A stretch of 54,516 nucleotides of DNA from JAXMAR01 sp046350295 (lineage in GTDB: Bacteria > Planctomycetota > Planctomycetia > Gemmatales > Gemmataceae). The stretch lies in the NCBI GenBank assembly GCA_046350295.1, contig JAXMAR010000048.1:1-54516 (forward strand). The letters are read 5' to 3'. The notes under the pieces were generated by a model that made no database searches, was not told the DNA's origin, and saw only the letters and a list, made by a program, of their open reading frames with translations. Of this stretch, positions 25,088 through 32,317 are shown one piece after another. The first letter of the stretch is position 1, and the number at the start of each line of letters is the position of its first letter. Made by a program: the position numbers and the translations under genes.

Positions 25088-25117
25088 GCCTCGAGCCGCT
25101 CGAGAGCGGCTCGAGGC
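25088..25117 (-). promoter_or_regulatory. Perfect 13-bp hairpin between urtA and urtB
   Basis: The arms gcctcgagccgct (25088-25100) and agcggctcgaggc (25105-25117) are exact inverted repeats around a four-base loop (cgag). It lies just after the urtA stop on the transcript. No T-run follows on the minus strand, so it is not a classic intrinsic terminator. In binding-protein transporter operons such hairpins often protect the binding-protein mRNA or cause partial termination, giving more of it than of the permeases; that role here is inference. Confidence 0.65.
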
Positions 25118-25128
25118 TTCCAGGAAAG

Positions 25129-26463
25129 CTACTTGCCGATCTTGACCTCCTTGCCCTTGACAATGCCTCCCTTGGTGTGGTCGACGGACCAGCCGGGGAA
25201 TGCCACCTGCGGATAGGGGTCGGGCTCGATCGGCGGGGTTTCGTAGATGATGTCGAACTGCTTGTCGTCGCGAATCTTGCCCATGCGGAAGGCCTTGTAG
25301 ACGTGAAGGTTCTTTGGATCGACCTTCACGGGTCCCTCCGGGGCGTCAAATGCGATGTCACCGGCCAGCATCGCCTTGCGCACCGCGTCGACTTCAAAGG
25401 ACTTCGCCTTCTCCACGGCGTTCTTCCAGAGGTAGACCTGGCAATAGGCGGCGGCGATGGGATCGTCCGTCACCCGATCCTTGCCATACTTGGCCTGGAA
25501 CTTCTTGACGAACTCCTGGTTCTTGGGCGTCTTCAGGCTCTGGAAATAGTTCCAGGCCGCAAGGTGGCCTTTCACCTTGGCCGGGTCGAGGCCGCGCAGC
25601 TCGTCCTCGCCGACGCTGACGGCGACGACCGGAATCTTGTCGGCGGTGATACCCTGAGCGGCCAGCTCGTTGTAGAAATTGACGTTGCTGTCGCCGTTGA
25701 TCGTGCTGAAGATCACGTCCGGCTCTTTCGCTTTGATGTCCTGCACCACCGTTTGATAGTCGAGATGACCCAGGGGCGTGTATTGCTCGGCGACCGGCTT
25801 GAGGCCCTTGGACTCGAGATACTTGACGATGATCAGGTTGGCGGTGCGCGGAAAGACATAGTCCGAGCCGAGCAGATAGAACTTCTTCTTTTCGCCACCG
25901 GCCTTACTCATGAGCCATTCGACGGCGGGGAGGATTTGCTGGTTCGGCGCGGCGCCGGTATAGACGACGTTCAACGACGCCTCATTTCCTTCATACTGAA
26001 CCGGGTAGAACAACAGGCCGTTGTTCTTCTCGAAGACCGGCAGAACGTTCTTGCGGCTCACTGAAGTCCAGCAACCGAAGACGCAAGCGACATCGTCGTT
26101 GAGGAGCAGTTTCTTGGCCTTGTTGGGGAACTCCGTCGTGAACTTAGACTCCGGGTCTTCCACGATCGGAACGATCTTCTTGCCGAGCACGCCGCCCGCC
26201 GCATTGATCTCTTCGATCGCCATCAACTCGGCGTCCTTGAGAGAAGTCTCGCTGATTGCCATCGTACCGGTGAGCGAGTGGAGGATGCCGACCCTTACCT
26301 CGCCGCCTGCGACCGGGCTAGGCCCACCGGTCGGTCCGCCGGTCGGGCTTGCGACTGTAACATCGGGTTTCTCCTTCTTCCCACAGCCCACGCCGGACAC
26401 GCCCAGCGCCAAAAGCACCAAAGACAATCCGACCCAGCGCATACCCCATGTGTGCGACTTCAA
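25129..26463 (-). CDS. urtA: Urea ABC transporter substrate-binding lipoprotein UrtA
   Basis: A 444-residue periplasmic binding protein of the LivJ/UrtA type, the urea receptor of the transporter. The N-terminus has a hydrophobic signal (RWVGLSLVLLALGVSGVGC) ending in a lipobox-like Cys, then a Gly/Pro/Thr linker, so it is probably a lipoprotein. Family hallmarks are VGILHSLTGTMAISETSLKD, FGCWTSVSRKNVLPVFE and LFYPVQYEGNE, typical of UrtA. The start is read as TTG 26463, because AAGGAG (26470-26475) sits six bases upstream; the next ATG (eight codons in) has no such site. It is the first gene of the operon, with a sigma-54-like promoter about 70 bases upstream. Confidence 0.93.
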   Translation of the reverse strand: MKSHTWGMRWVGLSLVLLALGVSGVGCGKKEKPDVTVASPTGGPTGGPSPVAGGEVRVGILHSLTGTMAISETSLKDAELMAIEEINAAGGVLGKKIVPIVEDPESKFTTEFPNKAKKLLLNDDVACVFGCWTSVSRKNVLPVFEKNNGLLFYPVQYEGNEASLNVVYTGAAPNQQILPAVEWLMSKAGGEKKKFYLLGSDYVFPRTANLIIVKYLESKGLKPVAEQYTPLGHLDYQTVVQDIKAKEPDVIFSTINGDSNVNFYNELAAQGITADKIPVVAVSVGEDELRGLDPAKVKGHLAAWNYFQSLKTPKNQEFVKKFQAKYGKDRVTDDPIAAAYCQVYLWKNAVEKAKSFEVDAVRKAMLAGDIAFDAPEGPVKVDPKNLHVYKAFRMGKIRDDKQFDIIYETPPIEPDPYPQVAFPGWSVDHTKGGIVKGKEVKIGK

Positions 26464-26469
26464 GATGAA

Positions 26470-26475
26470 CTCCTT
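26470..26475 (-). promoter_or_regulatory. Ribosome binding site that sets the urtA TTG start
   Basis: On the minus strand AAGGAG lies six bases before a TTG codon at 26463. The alternative ATG seven codons downstream has no comparable site, so the TTG start is preferred. Confidence 0.6.
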
Positions 26476-26533
26476 CTGCGTCTTCTAGAGAGCGGTTGGG
26501 AGCAACCAAGCAAGACACAAAAGGCGCTGGTTT

Positions 26534-26550
26534 AGCAAGAACCGTGCCTG
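26534..26550 (-). promoter_or_regulatory. Candidate sigma-54 promoter of the urtABCDE operon
   Basis: The minus strand reads caGGCACGGTTCTTGCt. It has the invariant -24 GG and -12 GC dinucleotides with exactly ten bases between them, and matches TGGCACG-N4-TTGC except for the first T. Transcription would start near 26523, leaving a leader of about 60 bases before the urtA start. Upstream (about 26560-26590) the sequence is rich in TGCGC/GCGCA repeats that might hold activator sites. Sigma-54 control with an NtrC-type activator would fit nitrogen regulation of urea uptake. Confidence 0.6.
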
Positions 26551-26731
26551 AAATGATGTGCGCTGATGCGGATGCGCTGCGCAAGCACGTAAATCGCTAT
26601 GATTGCGTAATTTAACAAGACTAGATTTTTTTGCGTTCGACGGGAGTATCGGTTTCAAACGCCTAGTTCCCAGGCGCCGCTGCCCATTAGCTGCGCTCAG
26701 GGAACGCCGGTCTCGGAGCCTCCTTGCAAAC

Positions 26732-26764
26732 AAAAAGGCCCTCCGATCGCGCAATCGGAGGGCC
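26732..26764 (-). terminator. Intrinsic terminator of the porin gene
   Basis: An 11-bp perfect stem pairs 26737-26747 with 26754-26764 (ggccctccgat / atcggagggcc) around a six-base loop. On the minus strand it is followed by TTTTT (26736-26732). It lies 19 bases after the porin stop codon and separates that gene from the urtA promoter. Confidence 0.85.
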
Positions 26765-26783
26765 GAGAGTGGCTCGACAAAAA

Positions 26784-28172
26784 TCAAAACTGGAAAAGAG
26801 CCTCAAGGCCGATGGTCAACTGGTTGCGATCACGGCCGTTGTTGAAGACCGGCCCGTCAGCGAAGTCGCCGCGGACCTCAGGTCGTAGACGCAGGGCCTT
26901 GACCGGGTGGTAATCGATGCCGAGGGTCGTCTCATAGTAGTTGCGAGCGAAGCCTGTCCGGGTCCCCTGGCAATCGTCGAACCATTCGGTCCGGAAGTTC
27001 AGATCCAGCTTGGGGCTCATCTGGTAGACGAGAATGGTGTAGAGGCTGTACCAGGAGCCGGTTCCCAGACCGGGCATGTTCGTCTCCCAACCCATGTCGC
27101 TCTGGACGATCTGCGTCAGATGACAGTTCCACTGGTGCTCGACCCGCAGCTCGAGGTTGTAGATACAGTTGCCGGTCGCGAAGTTGGGGGCCGTGAAGAT
27201 CGCCTGGTTGCCGACGTAGAAGGATGCGCTGAGCAGCGTCTTCTTCTCCTCGGTGGTCCAGTAGTTGAGCTGCGTGATGTAGCAGGGGGCGTCGCCACGG
27301 AGGGTGAAGAAGGTGTTGGCGCCCCAGGTGATGCCGTTCCACCAATCGAGCTGCTTGTTCACGTGCAGGTTGGTAAGGACGCCCGTGAAGGCGCCGTCCT
27401 GCGCGTAGAACCACTGGTAGTCGTTGGAGTAAAACGGACGATAGGGCGCCATCGCCGACTCGTAGCCGATGATGGTGCCCATGCGGCCGGCCTTCACGTC
27501 CATGCCGCCTTCCGTGAGGATCGGCAGGTGAGCGGAGACATAGAGCTCGCGGAAGTCGGCGCCGAAGCGCGGATCGGTCGTCGTGAAACCGCCGCGCGGC
27601 CGCAACAGGGCGGCGTCGGCGCCCGCGTAAAACAAGGCCTTAAAGCCCCAGTTGAAGTCGTCGCCCTTGAGGGGCTTTTCCAGCACGGTCGCTACCTGGT
27701 TCACCAGGAACTCCCGGCTGAAGCGATTCTCGCGGGTTTCCACGGTCATGATGCCCGGATCCGACGAGGAATAGGTGTAGCCCACGTCCACCCAGCCGTA
27801 AACGCGCCATGGGGAGCATTCGGAGCGGCCGAAGAGGTTGACATTCTCCGGCAGGGTCGGCCCCCATTTCTCACAACCGCAGGCGCCGCAACCCGAGGCG
27901 CCGCAACCGGAACCGCACGTGTTGCTCGGGCAGCACCCCAAGGCGCCGCTGACGGGAGCGCCGGTTGGGGGCGCGTCCTTCGTGGTGGGAACCCCTCCCT
28001 TGGCGGGAGGTGCTTCCTTGGCGGGTGGAGCGCCGACGACCCGGACGACGCCGGCCTCCGCCATGGGCGCCGCATCGGTTGGGGGCAGCAGTCTTGCGGG
28101 CTGGGCGTGGGCCGAAGCTGCCAATCCAAGCAACGTCATGACGCTCCACGCGAGCGGCTTCCTACATCGCAT
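26784..28172 (-). CDS. Outer-membrane beta-barrel porin (BBP2/OmpL-like) in the urea island
   Basis: A 462-residue protein with a signal peptide (AWSVMTLLGLAASAHA), a Pro/Ala-rich linker, a Cys-rich segment near residues 80-105 (ten Cys, pattern GCGASGCGACGC) and then a barrel of alternating strands ending in Phe (LTIGLEALFQF), the usual outer-membrane signature. Segments such as RVYGWVDVGYTYSSSDPG, GFKALFYAGADAA and MDVKAGRMGTIIGYESAM match putative beta-barrel porin-2 (BBP2) proteins common in planctomycetes. The start ATG has AGGAGGAA about seven bases upstream. The gene sits between urtA and ureA with its own terminator, so a role in urea or short-amide entry is likely by context (compare FmdC-type porins near urea genes elsewhere), but not shown by sequence. 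Confidence 0.85.
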   Translation of the reverse strand: MRCRKPLAWSVMTLLGLAASAHAQPARLLPPTDAAPMAEAGVVRVVGAPPAKEAPPAKGGVPTTKDAPPTGAPVSGALGCCPSNTCGSGCGASGCGACGCEKWGPTLPENVNLFGRSECSPWRVYGWVDVGYTYSSSDPGIMTVETRENRFSREFLVNQVATVLEKPLKGDDFNWGFKALFYAGADAALLRPRGGFTTTDPRFGADFRELYVSAHLPILTEGGMDVKAGRMGTIIGYESAMAPYRPFYSNDYQWFYAQDGAFTGVLTNLHVNKQLDWWNGITWGANTFFTLRGDAPCYITQLNYWTTEEKKTLLSASFYVGNQAIFTAPNFATGNCIYNLELRVEHQWNCHLTQIVQSDMGWETNMPGLGTGSWYSLYTILVYQMSPKLDLNFRTEWFDDCQGTRTGFARNYYETTLGIDYHPVKALRLRPEVRGDFADGPVFNNGRDRNQLTIGLEALFQF

Positions 28173-28284
28173 GAGATTCTTCCTCCTGAAGGGTGAACAA
28201 CGGCCGCCGCAGCGGAGAAGTTGCGGGGAGAGCGCGGACTGGGCGGGGCGGCCTTTGTTTCATCGACGCGGCCGCTTTGTGCAA

Positions 28285-28313
28285 TTTTCGTAAAGGCGTG
28301 GAGTTCCTAGAAT
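28285..28313 (+). promoter_or_regulatory. Possible sigma-70 promoter for ureA
   Basis: TTTTCG (28285-28290), a 17-base spacer and TAGAAT (28308-28313). The -10 matches five of six consensus bases, the -35 only three. It lies 110 bases before ureA in the 251-base divergent region shared with the porin gene; no sigma-54 match was seen for the ure arm. Confidence 0.35.
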
Positions 28314-28423
28314 GGTCCCGCTGCTCGTGCCGTCAATGACGCCTGGGCAGCGGCCGCAGGTCGCTCCAAAAAGGACGATCTTGCCAACGCTTCACGTAAA
28401 CCATCTTCTCCTTCAACCTCAAG

Positions 28424-28726
28424 ATGCACCTTTCCCCTCAAGAACGAGACAAATTGCTCATCTTCACGGCAGGCGAACTGGCGCGTGCCCGCCGCGGCCG
28501 AGGTCTCAAGCTTAACTACCCCGAGGCGGTCGCCTTGATTACCAGCCAGCTTCTCGAGTGGGCGCGGGACGGTAAGAGCGTCGCCGAACTCATGAGCGCG
28601 GGCCGCGGCATCCTCACTCGAGCGGATGTCATGGAAGGTGTGCCGGAGATGATCGCGGAAATACAGGTCGAAGCCACGTTCCCCGACGGAACCAAGCTGG
28701 TCACCGTTCACTTTCCGATTTCCTGA
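28424..28726 (+). CDS. ureA: Urease subunit gamma
   Basis: A 100-residue small structural subunit of urease, the nickel enzyme that splits urea to ammonia and carbamate. It is full length and matches the family end to end: MHLSPQERDKLLIFTAGELA, the KLNYPEAVALI helix, and DVMEGVPEMIAEIQVEATFP with a C-terminal KLVTVHFPIS. It opens the ureABCFGD cluster; ureB starts 14 bases after its stop. The ribosome binding site is weak (no clear purine-rich core), so its expression may be modest or leader-dependent. Confidence 0.96.
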   Translation: MHLSPQERDKLLIFTAGELARARRGRGLKLNYPEAVALITSQLLEWARDGKSVAELMSAGRGILTRADVMEGVPEMIAEIQVEATFPDGTKLVTVHFPIS

Positions 28727-28740
28727 GGAGCGAGGGCGCC

Positions 28741-29196
28741 ATGACCCCGGGCGAGTATTTCTTCGACGGCGAACCGCTTGAGATCAACGCGGGCCGGCAA
28801 ACGGCGACGCTCGAAGTCAACAACCGGGGCGACCGCCCCATTCAAGTCGGCTCCCATTTCCATTTCTTCGAGGTCAATCGCGCTCTGCATTTCGATCGGG
28901 GCGTCGCCTACGGAATGCGCCTCGACATTCCCGCCGGCAACGCGGTCCGTTTCGAGCCGGGCGAGATCAAGTCCGTGCGGCTGGTTGCGCTGAGCGGACT
29001 GCGGCAAGCGTATGGAGGGGGCGGCGTGGTCATGGGGCCGCTCGAGGAGCGCCGCGAAGCGGCGCAGCGACAGCTCGCCCGTTTTCTCGCCGGAGAGTTT
29101 CCGCTGCCGCAGGAGAACAAAGCCGCCAAGCCTGCGGCGGGCGCATCGAGAAAGCCGAGAAGCGCGAAACCTTCCAGGAAAAACCGCAAGAGGTGA
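28741..29196 (+). CDS. ureB: Urease subunit beta with basic C-terminal tail
   Basis: Residues 1-105 are a normal UreB: MTPGEYFFDGEPLEINAGRQ, the conserved RPIQVGSHFHFFEVNRAL, and GMRLDIPAGNAVRFEPGE. Typical UreB ends near 101-110. Here about 45 residues follow: a helical stretch (EERREAAQRQLARFLAGEF) and a Lys/Arg/Ala-rich tail (KPAAGASRKPRSAKPSRKNR). GAGGAG lies about ten bases before the start. The stop overlaps a GTG that could start ureC, but ATG 29205 is preferred for that gene. The tail is a lineage feature or localisation element; no function is evident. Confidence 0.96.
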   Translation: MTPGEYFFDGEPLEINAGRQTATLEVNNRGDRPIQVGSHFHFFEVNRALHFDRGVAYGMRLDIPAGNAVRFEPGEIKSVRLVALSGLRQAYGGGGVVMGPLEERREAAQRQLARFLAGEFPLPQENKAAKPAAGASRKPRSAKPSRKNRKR

Positions 29197-29204
29197 CACC
29201 ACGC

Positions 29205-30926
29205 ATGAGCTTCTCCCTTTCCCGCGCCGCTTACGCCGGCCACTACGGGCCTACCAAGGGCGACCGCATCCGCCTGGCCGATACCGACCTCATCATTGAA
29301 ATCGAACAGGACCACGCCATATATGGCGAGGAAGTCCAGTTCGGCGGCGGCAAAGTCATCCGCGATGGGCAGGGGCAGTCGCCGCTCCCCGGCGCAGCGA
29401 AGGAGCCGCCCCTCGATCTCGTCATCACCAACGCGGTCCTTCTCGACTACTGGGGCATCGTCAAGGGAGACATCGGCATTCGTGACGGCCGCATCGTCGG
29501 CGTCGGCAAGGCCGGCAATCCGCTCATTCAGCCCGGCGTCGATCCGAAACTCGTCATCGGGCCCGGGACCGAAGTGGTCGCCGGCGAAAACCTCATCGCC
29601 ACCGCCGGCGGCATCGACAGCCACGTCCACTTCATTTGTCCCCAGCTCGTCGAGACCGCCATCGCCTCCGGCCTCACCACGCTGCTGGGCGGCGGCTCCG
29701 GCCCGGCCACCGGCACGAACGCCACGACCTGCACCCCCGGCGCCTGGAACATGCAGCGCATGCTGCAAGCCGCCGAAGGACTGCCCATCAACCTCGGCTT
29801 CCTCGGCAAAGGCAACAGCAGCCTGCCGCGCCCGCTCGTCGAGCAGATCCGCGCCGGGGCCTGCGGTCTCAAGCTTCATGAGGATTGGGGCACGACCCCC
29901 GCCGCCATCGATTGCTGCCTGCGCGTCGCCGACAAGCTCGATGTGCAGGTCGCCATCCACACCGACACGCTCAACGAGTCCGGCTTCGTCGAAGACACCA
30001 TCGCCGCCATCGCCGGCCGCACGATTCATACCTACCACACCGAAGGCGCCGGCGGCGGACACGCGCCCGACATCATCCGCATCGCCGCCCTCTCCCACGT
30101 GCTGCCCTCCAGCACCAACCCGACGCGGCCATTTACCGTGAACACCATCGATGAGCATCTCGACATGCTCATGGTGTGCCATCACCTCTCGCGCACGGTC
30201 CCCGAGGACGTCGCCTTCGCCGAAAGCCGCATCCGCCCCGAGACGATCGCCGCCGAGGACATCCTCCATGATCGGGGCGTCATCAGCATGATCAGCTCCG
30301 ATTCGCAAGCGATGGGCCGCATCGGCGAAGTGATCTTGCGCACCTGGCAGACCGCCCACAAGATGAAGCTCCAGTTCGGTCCGCTGAGTCCGGACACCGT
30401 CCGCAATGACAACTTCCGCGCCCGCCGCTACGTCGCCAAGTACACGATCTGCCCTGCCATTACTCATGGCATCGCCCGGCACGTCGGCAGCATCGAGGCG
30501 GGAAAGTGGGCCGACATCGTTCTCTGGAAGCCCGCGTTCTTCGGCGTAAAGCCGGAGATCGTGCTCAAGGGCGGCTTCATCGCCTACGCCCAGATGGGGG
30601 ACGCCAACGCCTCGATCCCCACGCCACAGCCGATTCTCCCCCGGCCGATGTTCGGCTCCTTCGGCCGCGCCGCCACGCTCTCCTGCCTCACGTTCGTGTC
30701 GCAGGAGTCCCTCGACGCGGGCATCGTCCGTCATTACGGCTTGCAGCGGCCGGTCGTCGCGGTCGAGAACTGTCGCAAGGTCGGCAAGAAGGACCTGCCG
30801 CTCAACGACGCGACCCCCCAGATCAAGGTCGATCCCGACACCTACCGCGTCTGGGCGGATGGCGAGCTGCTGACGTGCGAGCCGCTGGCGACGCTGCCGA
30901 TGGCGCAGCGCTACTTCCTTTTCTGA
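29205..30926 (+). CDS. ureC: Urease catalytic subunit alpha
   Basis: A 573-residue nickel hydrolase carrying the urease active site. The nickel ligands and catalytic residues are present: HVH at 140/142 (GGIDSHVHFICPQ), the Lys that becomes carbamylated at 223 in GLKLHEDWG, HTDTLNESGF, TYHTEGAGGGHAPDI, the flap Cys-His in MVCHHLSR, and Asp366 in SSDSQAMGRIGE. Length and ends (MAQRYFLF) are normal. The start ATG 29205 has AAGAGGTGA about nine bases upstream; GTG 29193 would overlap the ureB stop but lacks support. ureF starts one base after the stop. The enzyme should be competent once matured. Confidence 0.97.
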   Translation: MSFSLSRAAYAGHYGPTKGDRIRLADTDLIIEIEQDHAIYGEEVQFGGGKVIRDGQGQSPLPGAAKEPPLDLVITNAVLLDYWGIVKGDIGIRDGRIVGVGKAGNPLIQPGVDPKLVIGPGTEVVAGENLIATAGGIDSHVHFICPQLVETAIASGLTTLLGGGSGPATGTNATTCTPGAWNMQRMLQAAEGLPINLGFLGKGNSSLPRPLVEQIRAGACGLKLHEDWGTTPAAIDCCLRVADKLDVQVAIHTDTLNESGFVEDTIAAIAGRTIHTYHTEGAGGGHAPDIIRIAALSHVLPSSTNPTRPFTVNTIDEHLDMLMVCHHLSRTVPEDVAFAESRIRPETIAAEDILHDRGVISMISSDSQAMGRIGEVILRTWQTAHKMKLQFGPLSPDTVRNDNFRARRYVAKYTICPAITHGIARHVGSIEAGKWADIVLWKPAFFGVKPEIVLKGGFIAYAQMGDANASIPTPQPILPRPMFGSFGRAATLSCLTFVSQESLDAGIVRHYGLQRPVVAVENCRKVGKKDLPLNDATPQIKVDPDTYRVWADGELLTCEPLATLPMAQRYFLF

Positions 30927-30927
30927 C

Positions 30928-31611
30928 ATGAACCTCCGGCTGCTCCAACTGGGCGATTCCGCGCTTCCCATCGGAAGCTTCAGCCATTCCTGGGGACTGG
31001 AAGCGGCACAGGCTCGCGGCGATGTCCGTAACGCCGAGGACTTGGAGCGATGGGTTCGTCTGTGGCTGCGCGCATAGCATCGCGCTTTCGAGGGTCATCG
31101 TCGCCGCCGTATCGCGCGCGGCGAAGACTGCGTCGTGGCGACCGCCACCGCCGCCAACGAACTGTTGCACATCACGCTCACCCCACCGACGTTACGCCAC
31201 GCCAGCGCCGAGATGGGGGATCAACTGCTGCGCCTGGCCGCCTTCTGGGACTGGGCTGTCGACAGTGTCCAGCGTCTTGCAGGCGACGCCGCGCGTTCGC
31301 AGGAAGCCATCCCATGGCACCATGCCGCCGTCTTCGCCGTCCTGGCGCGGGCGGCGGGCGCATCGCCGCGCGAAGCGCTGAGCGTATACTTGCACCAGGG
31401 GGCGGTCGGGGTGCTGAGCGCCGGAGTCCGGGCTATTCCCATCGGACACACACACGGTCAGCAGGCGCTGTCCCGTCTCCACGACGAGATCGAAGCGCTC
31501 GCGGACGAGTTCGTCGCCGCGCCCCTCGAATCCGCCGGGGCCGGCGCTCCGGCCTACGAGATCACGTGTCATGAGCAAAGCGGACTTTACTCCCGACTCT
31601 TTCGATCCTGA
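30928..31611 (+). pseudogene. ureF: Urease accessory protein UreF, two frameshifts
   Basis: UreF helps load nickel into urease within the UreFGD complex. The N-terminus is clean (MNLRLLQLGDSALPIGSFSH, then LERWVRLWLRA) but stops at 31076. The protein continues in another frame as HSIALSRVIVAAVSRA, then in a third as GEDCVVATATAANELLHITL and runs to the end with ASAEMGDQLLRLAAFWD and IPIGHTHGQQALSRLHDE. Frame changes lie near 31065 and 31118. Residues agree with UreF in every frame, so this is a recent lesion or a sequence error. The third frame ends 41 bases inside ureG, an overlap usual for coupled genes. If real, urease maturation would fail or need a substitute. Confidence 0.85.
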
Positions 31612-32317
31612 TCTCCTGCCGCGCGATCTCCTGGGTCGGCGCCGCTGGGGAACCGTCTTCCATCGGGAGCACGCGCACGCTTCCGTCTACGCCGGCCCAC
31701 GCCGCCGCGTCTTCACACTCGGCGTTGGAGGCCCGGTCGGTTCCGGGAAGACCGCGCTTGTCGAAACTCTCTGTCGCGCCCTCTGGCCCGAGGTCAACCT
31801 CGCCGTCGTCACCAACGACATCTACACGCGCGAGGACGCCGAGTTCCTGGCGCGGCGCGAGGCCTTGCCGCTCGACCGCATCGTCGGCGTGGAGACGGGC
31901 GGCTGTCCCCACAGCGCCATCCGCGAGGACGCCAGCATCAACCTGGCCGCGATCAGCAACTTCGAGGGGAGGTTCCCGGCGCTCGAGGTCGTCATCGTCG
32001 AATCCGGCGGAGACAACCTCGCCGCGACCTTCTCCCCCGAGCTTGCCGATCGCACGATCTATGTCATCGACGTCGCCGAAGGCGATAAGATTCCGCGCAA
32101 GGGGGGCCCGGGGATCTGCCGCTCCGACCTGCTGGTGATCAACAAGATTGACCTGGCCTCGCACGTCGGCGCCGACCTCGACGTGATGCGCCGCGACAGC
32201 ACAAGGATGCGCGGCGAGCGTCCCTTTCTGTTCGTCAGCCTCAGACACGGAACCGGCGTGGAGGATCTCCTCACATGGGTGCGTGGCCAGCTCGCATCAC
32301 GGCCGCGGACTTCGTGA
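31571..32317 (+). CDS. ureG: Urease accessory GTPase UreG
   Basis: A 248-residue SIMIBI-class GTPase that delivers nickel to urease. It has the P-loop GPVGSGKTAL (54-63), the nickel-binding CPH motif in GVETGGCPHSAIREDASINL, the conserved SGGDNLAATFSPEL and the NKIDL guanine-specificity motif. The usual UreG is about 205 residues; here about 45 extra N-terminal residues include HREHAHAS with three His (31, 34, 36) that could bind metal. ureE, the usual nickel store, is missing, so this segment may partly replace it (inference). The gene overlaps ureF by 41 and ureD by 43 bases, showing tight coupling. Confidence 0.95.
   Translation: MSKADFTPDSFDPDLLPRDLLGRRRWGTVFHREHAHASVYAGPRRRVFTLGVGGPVGSGKTALVETLCRALWPEVNLAVVTNDIYTREDAEFLARREALPLDRIVGVETGGCPHSAIREDASINLAAISNFEGRFPALEVVIVESGGDNLAATFSPELADRTIYVIDVAEGDKIPRKGGPGICRSDLLVINKIDLASHVGADLDVMRRDSTRMRGERPFLFVSLRHGTGVEDLLTWVRGQLASRPRTS

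Noticed and set aside
28265..28340. Possible second sigma-54 promoter in the porin-ureA gap (ggcacgagcagcg, minus strand)
   Set aside because: The GC is missing at the required ten-base spacing after GG.
28908..30971. Minus-strand frame of 687 codons
   Set aside because: Antisense to ureB/ureC; low-complexity Gly/Ala/Asp text, no domain.
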